Shown: piece by piece, positions 45,248 through 54,914 of the stretch
Layout of the letters: every line of letters begins with the position of its first letter
Position numbering within the stretch: position 1 is the stretch's first letter
Assembly: GCA_903825395.1 (NCBI GenBank)
Contig: CAIKAF010000013.1
Location: 1-64,000, forward strand
Origin: an uncultured Flavobacteriales bacterium
GTDB taxonomy: Bacteria; Bacteroidota; Bacteroidia; CAIKAF01
DNA length: 64,000 bases
Reading direction: 5' to 3'
Program-made: the position numbers and the translations under genes
The notes under the pieces: model-generated
Told to the model about the DNA's origin: nothing
What the model saw: only the letters and a program-made list of their open reading frames with translations
The model's database searches: none

Positions 45248-46497
45248 TGAACCCCATTCCTTTTTTATTTCCCCTGTTTGGTTGGTTTGGTACTCAGGCA
45301 AGACCTGATTTTTTTCAAGACCGGTATTCCAGTTTGGGGCAGGTGAGCCTGTATTCTGAGGGCAGTTTTGAGTCGAGCCATTTGAACGGCTGGTTTGTTT
45401 CTCAAGCCTTGATTGGGCGCTCGTTTACTCAGGCTGATATGATGTCGGTGCAGGCCGATGGACAGGGTTATGCGTCAGGTCGCTGGGAATCGGGATTTCG
45501 ATATTGGAGCTTGGATTCGGCCTTTGGAGGTGGCGCCTGGAGGCATTCGCTGGGATTTTCAAATACGTATCAGGGCTATGCCTCCTACGATGCGGATTTG
45601 TTTGGATTGATTAGCCGAGGCAATGCGCCCTTCGCCGGCCAAACCCTTCCCTTGAATTCCAGCACGGGTTTTTTGACCAATTATCAAACCATTGATTTTT
45701 CATTGGCTCGGCCTTTCCATGGGCCAAACGCCTCTTGGTTTATCGGCTTTGGGCTGGGATTTGTGAACGGGAGTTTTTTTCGCGATGCCCAGATGCAAGG
45801 AGGGAGTTTCTACACTCACCCCGAGGGCGACGAACTGCGGCTGGGCATGAACCAGGTGCGGCTTCGGGCCTCTGACCCTTCAGGCTCCGCTTTTTTGTAC
45901 CCGGCGGGTTTGGGTTTTTCGTTTCGGGGAAGCCTGGAATACCAGCATAAGAAAGGCCATGTTGTTTCTTTTTCCGTTCAGGACGCCGGATTGATGTTTT
46001 GGAATCGGCAGGGACAAACGATTGAACTGGATTCGGAACTGGTGTGGTCAGGCTTTGAGGTTCCAAACATTGCCGAGGTGGCTGAGACCTTGTTTCAAGA
46101 TCAATTGGATAGCATTGCAGGGGATTTGGTGGTTTTAGACCAACGCCGTTCGTTTGAAACCATGATGCCCGTCGGAATGCGGCTGGGGTACGGCCGCCGG
46201 CTGTTTCAGAATACCGCTTTGCTTCAGGCTCAAATGTACTATGCTCCCTTTTGCATGCCCATTCCAGAACTGGAATTGGCTTTTTATTATTTGGGCAAAG
46301 GGCGCTTGAATGCTGGCATTAGCGCATCGGGTGGGGGAGTATGCCTGTGGAAAATAGGACTTAATGTTGGAGTAGATGCAGGGAAGGGTTGGGCCTTTCA
46401 GCTGTTTACCCGCAATGCCGAATCCATTTGGCCCAATGCCGCCGGTCGCGGGTTCTCGGCCGGATTTCAGATTAGTAAACGCATGTTGAAATCGTAA
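45247..46497 (+). CDS. Outer membrane barrel-like protein (DUF5723-like)
   Basis: A 416-residue protein with a short signal-like start (MNPIPFLFPLFGWFG) and many amphipathic strands ending in aromatic residues, e.g. SLGFSNTYQGYASYDADLFG, FRGSLEYQHKKGHVVSFSVQ and a C-terminal GFSAGFQISKRMLKS. The pattern suggests an outer membrane beta-barrel of the kind grouped in DUF5723. Its ATG shares one base with the stop of the lipoprotein gene (TGATGA), so translation is coupled. Function unknown. Confidence 0.6.
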   Translation: MNPIPFLFPLFGWFGTQARPDFFQDRYSSLGQVSLYSEGSFESSHLNGWFVSQALIGRSFTQADMMSVQADGQGYASGRWESGFRYWSLDSAFGGGAWRHSLGFSNTYQGYASYDADLFGLISRGNAPFAGQTLPLNSSTGFLTNYQTIDFSLARPFHGPNASWFIGFGLGFVNGSFFRDAQMQGGSFYTHPEGDELRLGMNQVRLRASDPSGSAFLYPAGLGFSFRGSLEYQHKKGHVVSFSVQDAGLMFWNRQGQTIELDSELVWSGFEVPNIAEVAETLFQDQLDSIAGDLVVLDQRRSFETMMPVGMRLGYGRRLFQNTALLQAQMYYAPFCMPIPELELAFYYLGKGRLNAGISASGGGVCLWKIGLNVGVDAGKGWAFQLFTRNAESIWPNAAGRGFSAGFQISKRMLKS

Positions 46498-46499
46498 CC

Positions 46500-47936
46500 A
46501 TGATTCGAACGGTAAATCTTATCATTTTGGGCTTGACATGGAGCTGGTTTTTGATGCCGGCCTGGGGTCAAAGCACTTGGTTTAAAACCTTTAGTTGGGA
46601 GCCTTACAGTTCCGGAAAAACCGTGCTGGCCACCCGCGACAGCAGCCTGGTGTTTGCCGGCATTACCCAATCCAACCAAGGCGATGCCTTTTTGGCGGGG
46701 GCCGATTCCTTGGGAAATCCCTTGTGGTTTAAAACCTTGGGTGGGGCCGGTCAAGATGCCCTGAACTACTCCGTTTGGAATTCAGATTCCACCGTTTGGG
46801 CCTTGTTGGGACAAACCAACAGCTACGGGCAAGGCGGTTACGATGCCTGGTTGGTTTTGGCAAATTCCAGCGGAGATACCCTGAAAACAATGACCTTTGG
46901 AGGCAGCGGCTGGGATTTTGGTCGGGGAATATTTCGAGATTCTGACGGCAATTTTTTGGTGCTGCTGCACACCTACAGCAGCGGAGATGGGGGAGGAGAT
47001 GTGCGTCTGGTTCTACTTACGGATGCAGGCGATGTTTTACGGGATACCACTTGGGAGCAGAATGGGGTTGATGCTCAACCCAATGCCGCCCATCAATCTC
47101 CTTCCGGAAATTGGCTGATTGGAGGAAGCTATTTTCCGGGTCAGGTCGGAGAAAGCGATGTGTTTGCCTCGGTGGTTCAGCCCTACAATCTGTCTGCCGA
47201 TACCACCATCTTTTCTGGCGCTCTCGATGAAGATGAGGTCTATTCCATTTGCCCCTTCATCAGCAATTCTGGCGCATTTTCTTGGCTGTTGAGCGGAAAC
47301 ATGAAGGATGCGCAGGGGCGTTGGAAAAATTATTTGTGGCGCATCAGCGAGCAGGGGGAAGATATTGGTCGCTTGAATTTGGGATTATCGGGCAGCACAG
47401 AACGCCGGCAATCCCATACCGGTTATTATGCCGATGGGGGAGTTCAATTTACATTTTCAAGCCGATATGCCGACGACAGTTGGGATGTCTCTTTTGATAA
47501 AACCCAATATATGAATTACCTGATGGGCACCTTGTCGGCTCGGTATGGATACCAAAAAATGGCGGGTTATACCCAAATTTGGGATCTGGGTTTTATTGTG
47601 GTGGGTGAGAGCAATGAGTATAGTTTAGGTCAGACTTCGGCCTTTTTAACTCGCTTTGGTTTTGATGGCAGTTGTGCCTTATCAACCACGCTGGGGCAGG
47701 AGTCGGTTCAGCCCTTAACTGCGCGCCTGTATCCCAATCCAGCTCAGGACAAGGTGCATATTGAGGGAATTCCACCGGGAACACCCTACCGCTGGGTTTC
47801 GATGAGCGGTCAAGAGCTAAAACAGGGGATTTTAACCCATTCCTTTCTGGAGAAACCAACTGAAACCGCAGATTTTATTCAACTTATTTTTGATATTAAC
47901 GGAAACGGCCTTACATTTAAGGTTAAATTTCGTTAA
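46500..47936 (+). CDS. T9SS-exported beta-propeller-like protein
   Basis: A 478-residue protein with signal peptide (LIILGLTWSWFLMPAWGQS), then repeated blades with the GGAGQD/GGSGWDFG pattern of SBBP/Kelch-like propellers (FKTLGGAGQDALNYSVWN; GGSGWDFGRGIF). The C-terminus has LYPNPAQDKVHIEGIPPGT and WVSMSGQELKQG, the front half of a type A T9SS sorting domain, though the final strand FIQLIFDINGNGLTFKVKFR is atypical. It starts 2 nt after the barrel gene. Expected to sit at the cell surface. Confidence 0.75.
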   Translation: MIRTVNLIILGLTWSWFLMPAWGQSTWFKTFSWEPYSSGKTVLATRDSSLVFAGITQSNQGDAFLAGADSLGNPLWFKTLGGAGQDALNYSVWNSDSTVWALLGQTNSYGQGGYDAWLVLANSSGDTLKTMTFGGSGWDFGRGIFRDSDGNFLVLLHTYSSGDGGGDVRLVLLTDAGDVLRDTTWEQNGVDAQPNAAHQSPSGNWLIGGSYFPGQVGESDVFASVVQPYNLSADTTIFSGALDEDEVYSICPFISNSGAFSWLLSGNMKDAQGRWKNYLWRISEQGEDIGRLNLGLSGSTERRQSHTGYYADGGVQFTFSSRYADDSWDVSFDKTQYMNYLMGTLSARYGYQKMAGYTQIWDLGFIVVGESNEYSLGQTSAFLTRFGFDGSCALSTTLGQESVQPLTARLYPNPAQDKVHIEGIPPGTPYRWVSMSGQELKQGILTHSFLEKPTETADFIQLIFDINGNGLTFKVKFR

Positions 47937-47938
47937 GA

Positions 47939-48472
47939 GTGCTGCGTATAACTTTCTTATTGTGTGTGTTGGTTTGGTTTGGCTGTGATAGTGCCCGCAA
48001 CGTTCAATACAAAGAACTTTCTGCTCTCCGTGAAAAAATCATGGAAGACAACATCAATGGCTTGACTGGTCCTGCACAACGCAGCTTGTGGATGGATTTT
48101 TCCAGCAAAGCCATGGCATTTTACCGGGCCTATCCCACCGATTCCTCGGCCCCTTCCTTGTTGTTTAACGCCGCTGAATTGTATTTTAAAGCCAACGAAG
48201 CCGATTCAGCCCTGATGGCGGTGGGGATTTTAGATTCTTTTCCTCAGTTTTCTAGAAAGCCAGATCTGTTGTACCTGCGGGGTCAGATTCATCAAATGCT
48301 GTTTTTGGACTATGATAAGGCCGAGCAGTATTTTTCCCAACTCGTGCGGGAGTATCCAAACCACCCTGCCTCGGCTTCAGCCATCACCTCGTTGGCGGTA
48401 CTAAAGACCTTGAACGAGGTTGAGGCAGATAGCCTTGAATTTACTGCAGACAGCCTTCCGTATCAGCCTTAG
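47939..48472 (+). CDS. TPR-containing lipoprotein
   Basis: A 177-residue protein with GTG start and lipobox (LLCVLVWFGCDSA). The mature part contains TPR-like helices (SLLFNAAELYFKANEADSALMAVGILDSFPQF; DYDKAEQYFSQLVREYPNHPAS), close to YfgL/BamD-type tetratricopeptide repeats. It is the last of the four-gene operon, 2 nt after the T9SS protein. Protein-protein interaction or assembly scaffolding is a reasonable guess. Confidence 0.7.
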   Translation: MLRITFLLCVLVWFGCDSARNVQYKELSALREKIMEDNINGLTGPAQRSLWMDFSSKAMAFYRAYPTDSSAPSLLFNAAELYFKANEADSALMAVGILDSFPQFSRKPDLLYLRGQIHQMLFLDYDKAEQYFSQLVREYPNHPASASAITSLAVLKTLNEVEADSLEFTADSLPYQP

Positions 48473-48479
48473 AATTGCC

Positions 48480-48487
48480 TACCTTTA
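48480..48487 (+). promoter_or_regulatory. -7 promoter box, predicted leaderless
   Basis: TACCTTTA then AGGC then ATG 48492, the same 15 bases as before the GWxTD gene at 8530. It lies within a few bases of the TPR lipoprotein stop, so the following gene is separately transcribed. Confidence 0.6.
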
Positions 48488-48491
48488 AGGC

Positions 48492-49637
48492 ATGAAAAAA
48501 TCGACCCTTTGCGTGCATGCAGGCCATGAGCCTGAACCTGTAACCGGAGCCGTCATGCCACCGGTATTTTTCACTTCAACCTATGTTCAACAAGCTCCGG
48601 GTGAGCATCAAGGTTATGATTATTCTAGGGCAGGGAATCCCAGCCGTACCGTTTTAGAAAAGGCCCTGGCTGAATTGGAAGGTGGAACTCATGGCTTTTG
48701 TTTTTCCTCTGGAATGGGAGCCGTTGATGCCGTATTGAAGACCCTTTCTACCGGCGACCACGTGGTGGCCATGAATGATTTGTATGGGGGAACATACCGT
48801 TTGTTTCGTCAATCTTACGAGAAACTTGGCATTTCATTTTCATTTATTGGTTGTTCTTCTGAGGCCGAAATTGAATCGGCCATTCAGCCCGGAACCAAAT
48901 TGATGTGGATTGAAACCCCAACCAACCCTACGCTGACGGTGGTAGATATTGCCCTATGCGCCTCCATCTGCAAGCGCCATGGCATCACTTTGGTGGTGGA
49001 CAATACTTTTGCTTCTCCGATGCTCCAAAGCCCATTGGCCTTGGGAGCCAACATTGTTATGCACTCCATGACAAAATACTTGGGTGGCCATTCCGATTTA
49101 ATTATGGGGGGATTGGTAACCAGCGATGCCGCCTTGGCTGAAGCGCTTTTTTTTAACCAAAAAAGTACCGGAGCCACTCCCGGCCCAATGGACTGCTATT
49201 TGGCGTTGAGGGGAATTAAAACACTGCATCTTAGAATGAAGGCCCACGTGGAGAATGCCCAACAGATTGCCTTATTTCTGCAGGCACATCCTAAGGTTTC
49301 AAGGGTATTTTATCCGGGTTTGCCTGAGCATCCCGGACATGGCATTGCATCAAGGCAAATGTCCGGTTTTGGAGGTATGCTTTCCTTTGAATTAAGTACC
49401 AACACCGAAGAAAATGCCAGAACGTTTTTATTGGGAACGAAGCTGTTTGTGTTGGCCGAATCGCTGGGCGGTGTCGAAAGTTTGGTCTCTCATCCAGCCA
49501 GCATGACCCACGCCAGCATTCCAAGAGAAATCCGGTTAAGAAATGGAGTTTCGGATGGATTAATCCGGTTGTCTGTGGGCATTGAGGATGCCCAAGACTT
49601 AATTCAGGATTTGGAAACAGCCTTATCGGCCTGCTGA
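48492..49637 (+). CDS. Cystathionine gamma-synthase/lyase family PLP enzyme
   Basis: Fold-type I PLP enzyme of the Cys/Met metabolism family; either condenses cysteine with an activated homoserine or cleaves cystathionine to cysteine. 381 residues: PPVFFTSTYVQQAPGE, the GYDYSRAGNPSRTVLEKALAELEGG start of the family, FSSGMGAVDAVL, WIETPTNPTLTVVDI, and the Schiff-base lysine in HSMTKYLGGHSDLIMGG. Given cystathionine beta-synthase at 3307, the lyase role is the more economical reading, but sequence alone does not decide. It has its own promoter box. Confidence 0.9.
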   Translation: MKKSTLCVHAGHEPEPVTGAVMPPVFFTSTYVQQAPGEHQGYDYSRAGNPSRTVLEKALAELEGGTHGFCFSSGMGAVDAVLKTLSTGDHVVAMNDLYGGTYRLFRQSYEKLGISFSFIGCSSEAEIESAIQPGTKLMWIETPTNPTLTVVDIALCASICKRHGITLVVDNTFASPMLQSPLALGANIVMHSMTKYLGGHSDLIMGGLVTSDAALAEALFFNQKSTGATPGPMDCYLALRGIKTLHLRMKAHVENAQQIALFLQAHPKVSRVFYPGLPEHPGHGIASRQMSGFGGMLSFELSTNTEENARTFLLGTKLFVLAESLGGVESLVSHPASMTHASIPREIRLRNGVSDGLIRLSVGIEDAQDLIQDLETALSAC

Positions 49638-49646
49638 TTTGAAAAA

Positions 49647-50246
49647 TCAGCTTCCGCTTTTAATGGTTGGATATCCGTGCTTTAGGTGCCAATAATTCCA
49701 AAGGTAGCCCGTTGAGGCCCCAATGATTAGTCCTAAGGCAAATCCTCCTAGAACATCATAGGGATAATGCACTCCAAGGTAAATTCGGGAATACCCATTT
49801 AAAATGGGATAGGAAAACAAGAGCGCATTAAAGAGAAATTGGCGCTGGATGGGCATTTCATGCACCATTACTCCACTTATAGCCACCAATGTAGCGATCG
49901 CTGCTGAATTTGCTGCATGGGAGGAAACAAAGCCAAAACGTCCCCCACAGCCATCAATGACCCGAACCAAATGTCCATATTCCAAATTATGGCAAGGCCT
50001 GAATCGCTCAAATACTTCCTTGAAACCGTGTACAGAAATAAAATCAGTCAAAAAAAGAGTAGATAAGGCAAAAAGAACAAATACGAAGACCTTTAATCCC
50101 AGTTTCCGAAATCCCATTCCGAGAATCAAAACATAAAACCAAATCCAGGCGTATTTATTTGAAAACAGCAGCATGAATACATCCAATACCGGATGGTGAG
50201 CTCCGTTGATGATGAAAAAGATATCCCTATCAACCTGCTCAATCAT
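49647..50246 (-). CDS. PAP2 family membrane phosphatase
   Basis: A 199-residue protein with five or so membrane helices and the three phosphatase motifs: KEVFERFRP (motif 1, KxxxxxxRP), SSHAAN (PSGH-like motif 2) and [17 protein letters not shown] (SRxxxxxHxxxD motif 3). Likely dephosphorylates undecaprenyl diphosphate or a lipid phosphate at the periplasmic face. ATG overlaps the obg gene's 3' end by 8 bp, so it is the second gene of an obg operon. Confidence 0.88.
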   Translation of the reverse strand: MIEQVDRDIFFIINGAHHPVLDVFMLLFSNKYAWIWFYVLILGMGFRKLGLKVFVFVLFALSTLFLTDFISVHGFKEVFERFRPCHNLEYGHLVRVIDGCGGRFGFVSSHAANSAAIATLVAISGVMVHEMPIQRQFLFNALLFSYPILNGYSRIYLGVHYPYDVLGGFALGLIIGASTGYLWNYWHLKHGYPTIKSGS

Positions 50247-51231
50247 GGTGCAAACTAGACCAAACGCTGTCTTTAAGTTCTTGAATACCCAATCCAGTTA
50301 TGGAGGAAAAGAAAATGGGATTCAAATCTGAAAGTTGAGCTTTCATTTCGGTCATAAGCTCATTGTCCAATAAATCGGCCTTACTTACGCCTACGATTCG
50401 TTTCTTTAAAAGCAATTCCGGATTAAAGGCTTCAAGTTCCTTTAGCAAAATGGAATAGGTCTTTCTGGGGTCAGAGTCATCGGCAGGAATCAGAAACAAC
50501 AAACTGCTGTTGCGTTCGATGTGCTTTAAGAAGCGTATTCCAAGGCCTTTACCTTCTGAGGCTCCTTCAATAATTCCAGGGATATCTGCCCAGACGAACG
50601 ATTTGAAATCGCGGTATTCCACAATGCCCAAATTGGGTACCAAGGTGGTGAATGGATAATCTGCAATTTCAGGCTTGGCGGCAGAAACTACCGATAATAA
50701 GGTGGATTTGCCGGCATTTGGAAATCCAACCAATCCTACATCGGCCAATACCTTAAGCTCTAGAATTTTCCACACATCTTGACCTTCTTCGCCGGGTTGG
50801 GCAAATCGGGGCGTTTGTTGGGTGGCTGATTTAAAGTGGTTGTTGCCCATGCCGCCTCTGCCTCCGGGAACCAGAATGACCATTTGACCATCTTCGGTAA
50901 TTTCGGCCTCTTGTTCCCCTGTTTCGGCGTCTCGAGCAATGGTGCCCAATGGAACCTCAAGCACTACATCTGCACCATTTTTTCCATGCATCAATGCACC
51001 CAAACCCATCCCGCCCGGTTCGGCAATGACGTGCTTGCGGTACTTCAAGTGAAGCAAAGTCCAGTATTGTTTGTTGCCCCGCAAAACGATATGCCCTCCT
51101 CGTCCTCCGTCTCCACCGTCAGGTCCACCTTTTGCCGTTAGTTTATCTCGATGGAAATGAACGGAACCGGCACCGCCTTTTCCGGATCGGCAGCAAATTT
51201 TCACATAATCAACAAAGTTCGACCCCGCCAT
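50239..51231 (-). CDS. obg: Obg/CgtA GTPase
   Basis: Ribosome-associated GTPase needed for large subunit maturation and growth control. 330 residues: glycine-rich Obg fold at the N-terminus ([31 protein letters not shown]), then a G domain with G1 [11 protein letters not shown], switch [16 protein letters not shown]3 [18 protein letters not shown] and G4 VSKADLLDN. The C-terminal OCT domain is short or absent, as in many Bacteroidota. Starts 1 nt after the CarboxypepD_reg-like gene stop. Confidence 0.96.
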   Translation of the reverse strand: MAGSNFVDYVKICCRSGKGGAGSVHFHRDKLTAKGGPDGGDGGRGGHIVLRGNKQYWTLLHLKYRKHVIAEPGGMGLGALMHGKNGADVVLEVPLGTIARDAETGEQEAEITEDGQMVILVPGGRGGMGNNHFKSATQQTPRFAQPGEEGQDVWKILELKVLADVGLVGFPNAGKSTLLSVVSAAKPEIADYPFTTLVPNLGIVEYRDFKSFVWADIPGIIEGASEGKGLGIRFLKHIERNSSLLFLIPADDSDPRKTYSILLKELEAFNPELLLKKRIVGVSKADLLDNELMTEMKAQLSDLNPIFFSSITGLGIQELKDSVWSSLHHD

Positions 51232-51232
51232 G

Positions 51233-52063
51233 TTATTCTTTTCGTTTTGGTTCCTGAGGCGTTTTTGATCCTCCGGAATATTTTAATTCAGGGAATGCTT
51301 TGACAAATTCTTCATGGCATTTTCCAACGGCTACCATAACATCGTATGTGGTGGCCTGAGCCACAAATTCTGTCCCTAGATTGCAAAATTTTACGAATTC
51401 TTCTAAGTCTTCAGGGGCAAGCCCTGTAATGCGCTGAAGCATGTCGGGAGTTAATCTTGCCTGAGCTTTGGCCTCCATAACGTCGCCCGACATCAAATCT
51501 CTTAGCTTATCCATTTCTTTGGCTTGCCGACTGAATTTTTCATACAGTTTGGTAAACGGACCGGATAAGAGAACTCCCGTTCCAGGCCTTGGACTGTAAT
51601 AGCCTTGTCGAAGTCGCCCCTCAGCCAGTGAGCGCTCGTTTTCAGCTACCCCCATTTTACGGATTTGTTCAATGACTCGGTCGTAGGTGAATTGGTTGAA
51701 CTTGTAGGCCTCTAAATCATAGACAATGGGCTTCAGCAAGGCATTGAATGAAAATATGGGGGTTTGGGTTTCTTGAGGTAGAAAAAACCGGGTTACTTCA
51801 TAGCCAATGGCTTGAAATTCTAGGGTGTCGTTTCTGCGAACCAATAAATTGTAGTATCCTGTGCCATCAGAAATAACGCCTTGACGTGTTCTAGGATTAA
51901 TAATATGAGCAAAGGGAATGGGGTACAGCGAGTCTGCCCGCAAAACATAACCTGAGATTTGAACCAAATCGCTGGAGGCTTCTTTGTTTTGCCCCCAGAC
52001 GCTTGAAATTGTCAGCAGTAGCAATAACCAAACATGAAAGAGGAGGTTTCTTGACGGGGCCAT
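51233..52063 (-). CDS. Carboxypeptidase-regulatory-like domain protein, secreted
   Basis: A 276-residue protein with a signal peptide ([18 protein letters not shown]) and a CarboxypepD_reg-like beta-sandwich ([42 protein letters not shown]), frequent in TonB-linked or exported proteins of Bacteroidota. The C-terminal half is helical ([26 protein letters not shown]). ATG 52063 follows a promoter box by 3 nt; the ORF-track start 52069 is a TTG. It leads the operon to obg and the PAP2 gene. Confidence 0.75.
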   Translation of the reverse strand: MAPSRNLLFHVWLLLLLTISSVWGQNKEASSDLVQISGYVLRADSLYPIPFAHIINPRTRQGVISDGTGYYNLLVRRNDTLEFQAIGYEVTRFFLPQETQTPIFSFNALLKPIVYDLEAYKFNQFTYDRVIEQIRKMGVAENERSLAEGRLRQGYYSPRPGTGVLLSGPFTKLYEKFSRQAKEMDKLRDLMSGDVMEAKAQARLTPDMLQRITGLAPEDLEEFVKFCNLGTEFVAQATTYDVMVAVGKCHEEFVKAFPELKYSGGSKTPQEPKRKE

Positions 52064-52066
52064 GCA

Positions 52067-52074
52067 CAAAGGTA
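52067..52074 (-). promoter_or_regulatory. -7 promoter box, predicted near-leaderless
   Basis: TACCTTTG then TGC then ATG (52063), 3-nt gap. Confidence 0.55.
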
Positions 52075-52143
52075 ATAAAGCTAAGGTTCTGTATGGTTTT
52101 GTTTTTACCTGCCCAATTGGGTTTAGGTCTATTCCCTACTGAT

Positions 52144-53013
52144 TTAGTCTTGTCTTTTTGATTTGATGTTGGGACCAAAGCGTTGAATCTGTCCCGGTTT
52201 GCCTAAGTCTTGGCTCGAATTTTTAAGATCCACATTGGGAATCAATACCCATTCTTCGCCATTAAACTCTAGGGCATCATAACTAAGGTCAGGTCCATAA
52301 AAGGCAAACTGCGATTTCAATTCGGGCGAGGCCGGTGCCAAATGGTCCATGACAATTCGATTCCCTTCCTTTTCTAATTTTAGCATCATGCTGGCTTGGG
52401 CTGAATACCGGAATGTTTTTCGTCCAATTTTAGCTCCTTCCCAAAGGATTAAGCGGCTGCCAAATTGGGGGAGCCCAGACCGGTCAAACGACAAGACTTC
52501 AACATGCTTGAAATGAATGTTCTCTTCTCCGGGATTAAAGCCCAGCAGAAGAAAATGGAGCTGCCCTTTTCGCTTAAATGGAATTGCCTCATAGACCAAC
52601 ATGGCAGGCCATTTTCCTCCCGACAGTACTTTTTTTCCCAGATTGAAATCCCATAAGGTTATGGCCTCGCTGCGTTCAAGTGCCAACACCGATTTCTGTT
52701 TATGGTCATACATCAGCCCCCAACTGTGAAATCCCGATGAAGATCGAGTCAGCCAGGTGTACAGCGAGGTATGTTTACCCTTTAAACCAACTTGAGAAAT
52801 GCTGGGGAGACTGTCTGTTGGTAAAGGAAGCCCGAGTTCCAAATTTTCTTGCATGCCCAACCACAACGAATCGGCCTTAGCCAGCCATTGTTGCTCAGTA
52901 AGGTTTGGAGCCAAAGAAGCCTGATGCAAGGCCCCTAGGCGCTGCCAGCTCACTTGACCCATTAGTTGGGAGGTTAGAACGATAAGGACAATGCTTGTTT
53001 TCCAGCTTTTCAT
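52144..53013 (-). CDS. Secreted protein of unknown function
   Basis: A 289-residue protein with signal peptide (WKTSIVLIVLTSQLMGQ) from ATG 53013 (the ORF-track start adds nine residues). It has Trp-rich strands (VSWQRLGALHQASL; YTWLTRSSSGFHSWGLMYDHKQ) and no motif I recognise; conserved-looking segments include GGKWPAMLVYEAIP and WEGAKIGRKTFRYSAQASMMLKL. Possibly a periplasmic binding or structural protein. Confidence 0.6.
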   Translation of the reverse strand: MKSWKTSIVLIVLTSQLMGQVSWQRLGALHQASLAPNLTEQQWLAKADSLWLGMQENLELGLPLPTDSLPSISQVGLKGKHTSLYTWLTRSSSGFHSWGLMYDHKQKSVLALERSEAITLWDFNLGKKVLSGGKWPAMLVYEAIPFKRKGQLHFLLLGFNPGEENIHFKHVEVLSFDRSGLPQFGSRLILWEGAKIGRKTFRYSAQASMMLKLEKEGNRIVMDHLAPASPELKSQFAFYGPDLSYDALEFNGEEWVLIPNVDLKNSSQDLGKPGQIQRFGPNIKSKRQD

Positions 53014-53050
53014 GATTTCAGTAAAACGGAAAACAATCAAAAATCATGCA

Positions 53051-53398
53051 TCAAAGATGCAACTTATCTTTTTTGGCAAACAATTCAGCCTCTGTTTCAC
53101 GAACCAGTTCATCATCAACACAACAATCTACAGGGCAAACTGCGGCACATTGTGGCTCATCATGAAAACCAACGCATTCGGTACATTTATCGGAAACGAT
53201 ATAATACACATCCATAGAAACCGCATTTTGAGGCGCTTGGGCATCAATGCTATTTCCGGTTCTCAACACAAAATTTCCTGAAACCGAAGTCCCATCGGCA
53301 ATTTTCCATTCTACACCCCCTTCATAAATTGCATTGTTTGGGCATTCTGGCTCGCAGGCTCCACAATTAATGCAATCATCGGTTATTTTAATGGCCAT
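53051..53398 (-). CDS. 2x[4Fe-4S] ferredoxin
   Basis: A 115-residue electron-transfer protein. Two cysteine clusters of ferredoxin type: CINCGACEPECP at the N-terminus and CTECVGFHDEPQCAAVCPVDCC at the C-terminus, with an insertion of ~40 residues between them (VEWKIADGTSVSGNF). The second motif (CxxCxxxxxxxxCxxxCP) has the long loop typical of the Bacteroidota/actinobacterial 7Fe/8Fe type. It is divergently placed with the acyl-CoA reductase gene, a pairing that suggests the two work together. Confidence 0.88.
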   Translation of the reverse strand: MAIKITDDCINCGACEPECPNNAIYEGGVEWKIADGTSVSGNFVLRTGNSIDAQAPQNAVSMDVYYIVSDKCTECVGFHDEPQCAAVCPVDCCVDDELVRETEAELFAKKDKLHL

Positions 53399-53430
53399 AT
53401 CAACAATCGTTTTAAGATATTTGCAAAAGT

Positions 53431-54456
53431 ATGAAAAATATCCCCCTTTTAAGGGATAGGCTGCAGGTTTTGGAATCGATGGGTTTAGCCATGGAAAAGA
53501 TACTGAGTCCTAGTCCCTCGAAGCCCAATCCAATTCTCCAGGCTGCTCAGCAAGGAAATCCTTGGTTTACTGAAGCTGAACTACTTCGGTCCATCGGCGC
53601 CCTACGGCCTTGGTTGAAATCAGAGCGACTGCTTCAATGGCTGAATCACGAGGGTATGCCTGAAGAACCTTTTATTCCCAAAACGATTGGAATTATTATG
53701 GCTGGGAATATTCCTCTGGTGAATTTTCTGGATGCATTGGCCGTTTGGCTCTCCGGAAATAAGGCCCTAATAAAATTGAGCAGCTCAGATGCCATTTTGC
53801 TTCCCTATTTCGTTCAAGAGTCCGGTATGCCAGAAAGCATGGTGGAGTTTGTGGATCGGAAATTAACCGGCTACGACGCCGTGGTAGCCACCGGAAGCGC
53901 CAATTCAAATCGATATTTTGAATATTACTTTCGGCAAGTTCCCCATATTTTACGCAGCAGCCGAAGCAGCGCCGCTCTGCTCAATGGCGATGAAAGCAGC
54001 TCTGATTTGATGCAGCTGGGAAAGGATGTGTTTTCGTATTATGGTCTGGGCTGTCGAAATGTTTCACACCTGTTGCTTCCCTCAAATTATGACTTTGAGC
54101 CTATGATTCAGTGCTGGAAGGAGTCGTTCAGCCATGTCGGTCTTCACAGCCGGTACATGAATAATTACGACTATCAAAAGGCCGTTTTATTGGTAGCCAA
54201 TATCCCTTTTATAGACGGAGAATTCTTTCTGCTTACGAAATCCAATGCGCTGGCCTCACCGGTATCGGTTATTCACTACAGTTATTATGATGAATACAAC
54301 ACCATGTTGGATTGGAAAGAAAAAAATGAGCTGCAATGCTGCGTGGGTACAACCCATATCCCCTTTGGCGGAAGCCAGGAACCCGATCTGCTCGATTATC
54401 CCGATGAAGTTAATCTGATGCATTTCTTAAAAGGACTGCAACCAAAATCAAAGTGA
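53431..54456 (+). CDS. Acyl-CoA reductase (LuxC-like)
   Basis: A 341-residue aldehyde-dehydrogenase superfamily protein of the LuxC type, which reduces acyl-CoA or acyl-protein to fatty aldehyde with NADPH. It has IGIIMAGNIPLVNFLDALAVWLSG (Rossmann start), VVATGSANSNRYFEYYF, SSRSSAALLNGDESSSD and the catalytic cysteine in YYGLGCRNVSHLL. There is no luciferase gene nearby, so the role is probably lipid or aldehyde metabolism. Divergent from the ferredoxin gene 32 bp away. Confidence 0.85.
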   Translation: MKNIPLLRDRLQVLESMGLAMEKILSPSPSKPNPILQAAQQGNPWFTEAELLRSIGALRPWLKSERLLQWLNHEGMPEEPFIPKTIGIIMAGNIPLVNFLDALAVWLSGNKALIKLSSSDAILLPYFVQESGMPESMVEFVDRKLTGYDAVVATGSANSNRYFEYYFRQVPHILRSSRSSAALLNGDESSSDLMQLGKDVFSYYGLGCRNVSHLLLPSNYDFEPMIQCWKESFSHVGLHSRYMNNYDYQKAVLLVANIPFIDGEFFLLTKSNALASPVSVIHYSYYDEYNTMLDWKEKNELQCCVGTTHIPFGGSQEPDLLDYPDEVNLMHFLKGLQPKSK

Positions 54457-54488
54457 ATAATGTATCTTTAACGTAAAATACACCGATT

Positions 54489-54914
54489 ATGAAAATGTTT
54501 TGTGCTCTTCTTTTGTCCTTTTCCTCGCTGTTGGGCATGGCTCAAACCAATCAAAAAGCGTTGGACGATTTTTCAACCCGCTTTGGAGGAGAAGCCTCTT
54601 GGGCCAATGAAGGTGGACAAATCGTGGCTTCATTCAAAAAAGGAGCCGGTCCTGCCTATGCCGAATATTCTACCGATGGCCAATTCCTTGGATTAGCCAG
54701 CCTTACCGATTTTAATGCTCTTCCTGAAAAGGCCAAAGAAACCTTAAATCGCGGATTTACTGGCTCAGGTGGAATGTATCAGGTGGAATATGTGCGCGAA
54801 TTCAAAACCGAAGGCAGTCCAAAATTTGCAGCGCTAATGTCTGCCAATGGTCAACATTTGAAATTGTATTTCAATGAGGCCGGCGATATGGTGCAGCGCT
54901 CTATCTGGCAATAA
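54489..54914 (+). CDS. Small secreted protein of unknown function
   Basis: A 141-residue protein with signal peptide (MFCALLLSFSSLLGMAQ). Mature region ~120 residues, possibly two copies of a small fold (QIVASFKKGAGPAYAEYST; EGSPKFAALMSANGQHLKLYF), similar in layout to small PepSY-like periplasmic domains. I cannot name a family. A TATCTTTA box lies 18 nt before the ATG. It meets rlmH tail to tail, with no gap. Confidence 0.6.
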   Translation: MKMFCALLLSFSSLLGMAQTNQKALDDFSTRFGGEASWANEGGQIVASFKKGAGPAYAEYSTDGQFLGLASLTDFNALPEKAKETLNRGFTGSGGMYQVEYVREFKTEGSPKFAALMSANGQHLKLYFNEAGDMVQRSIWQ

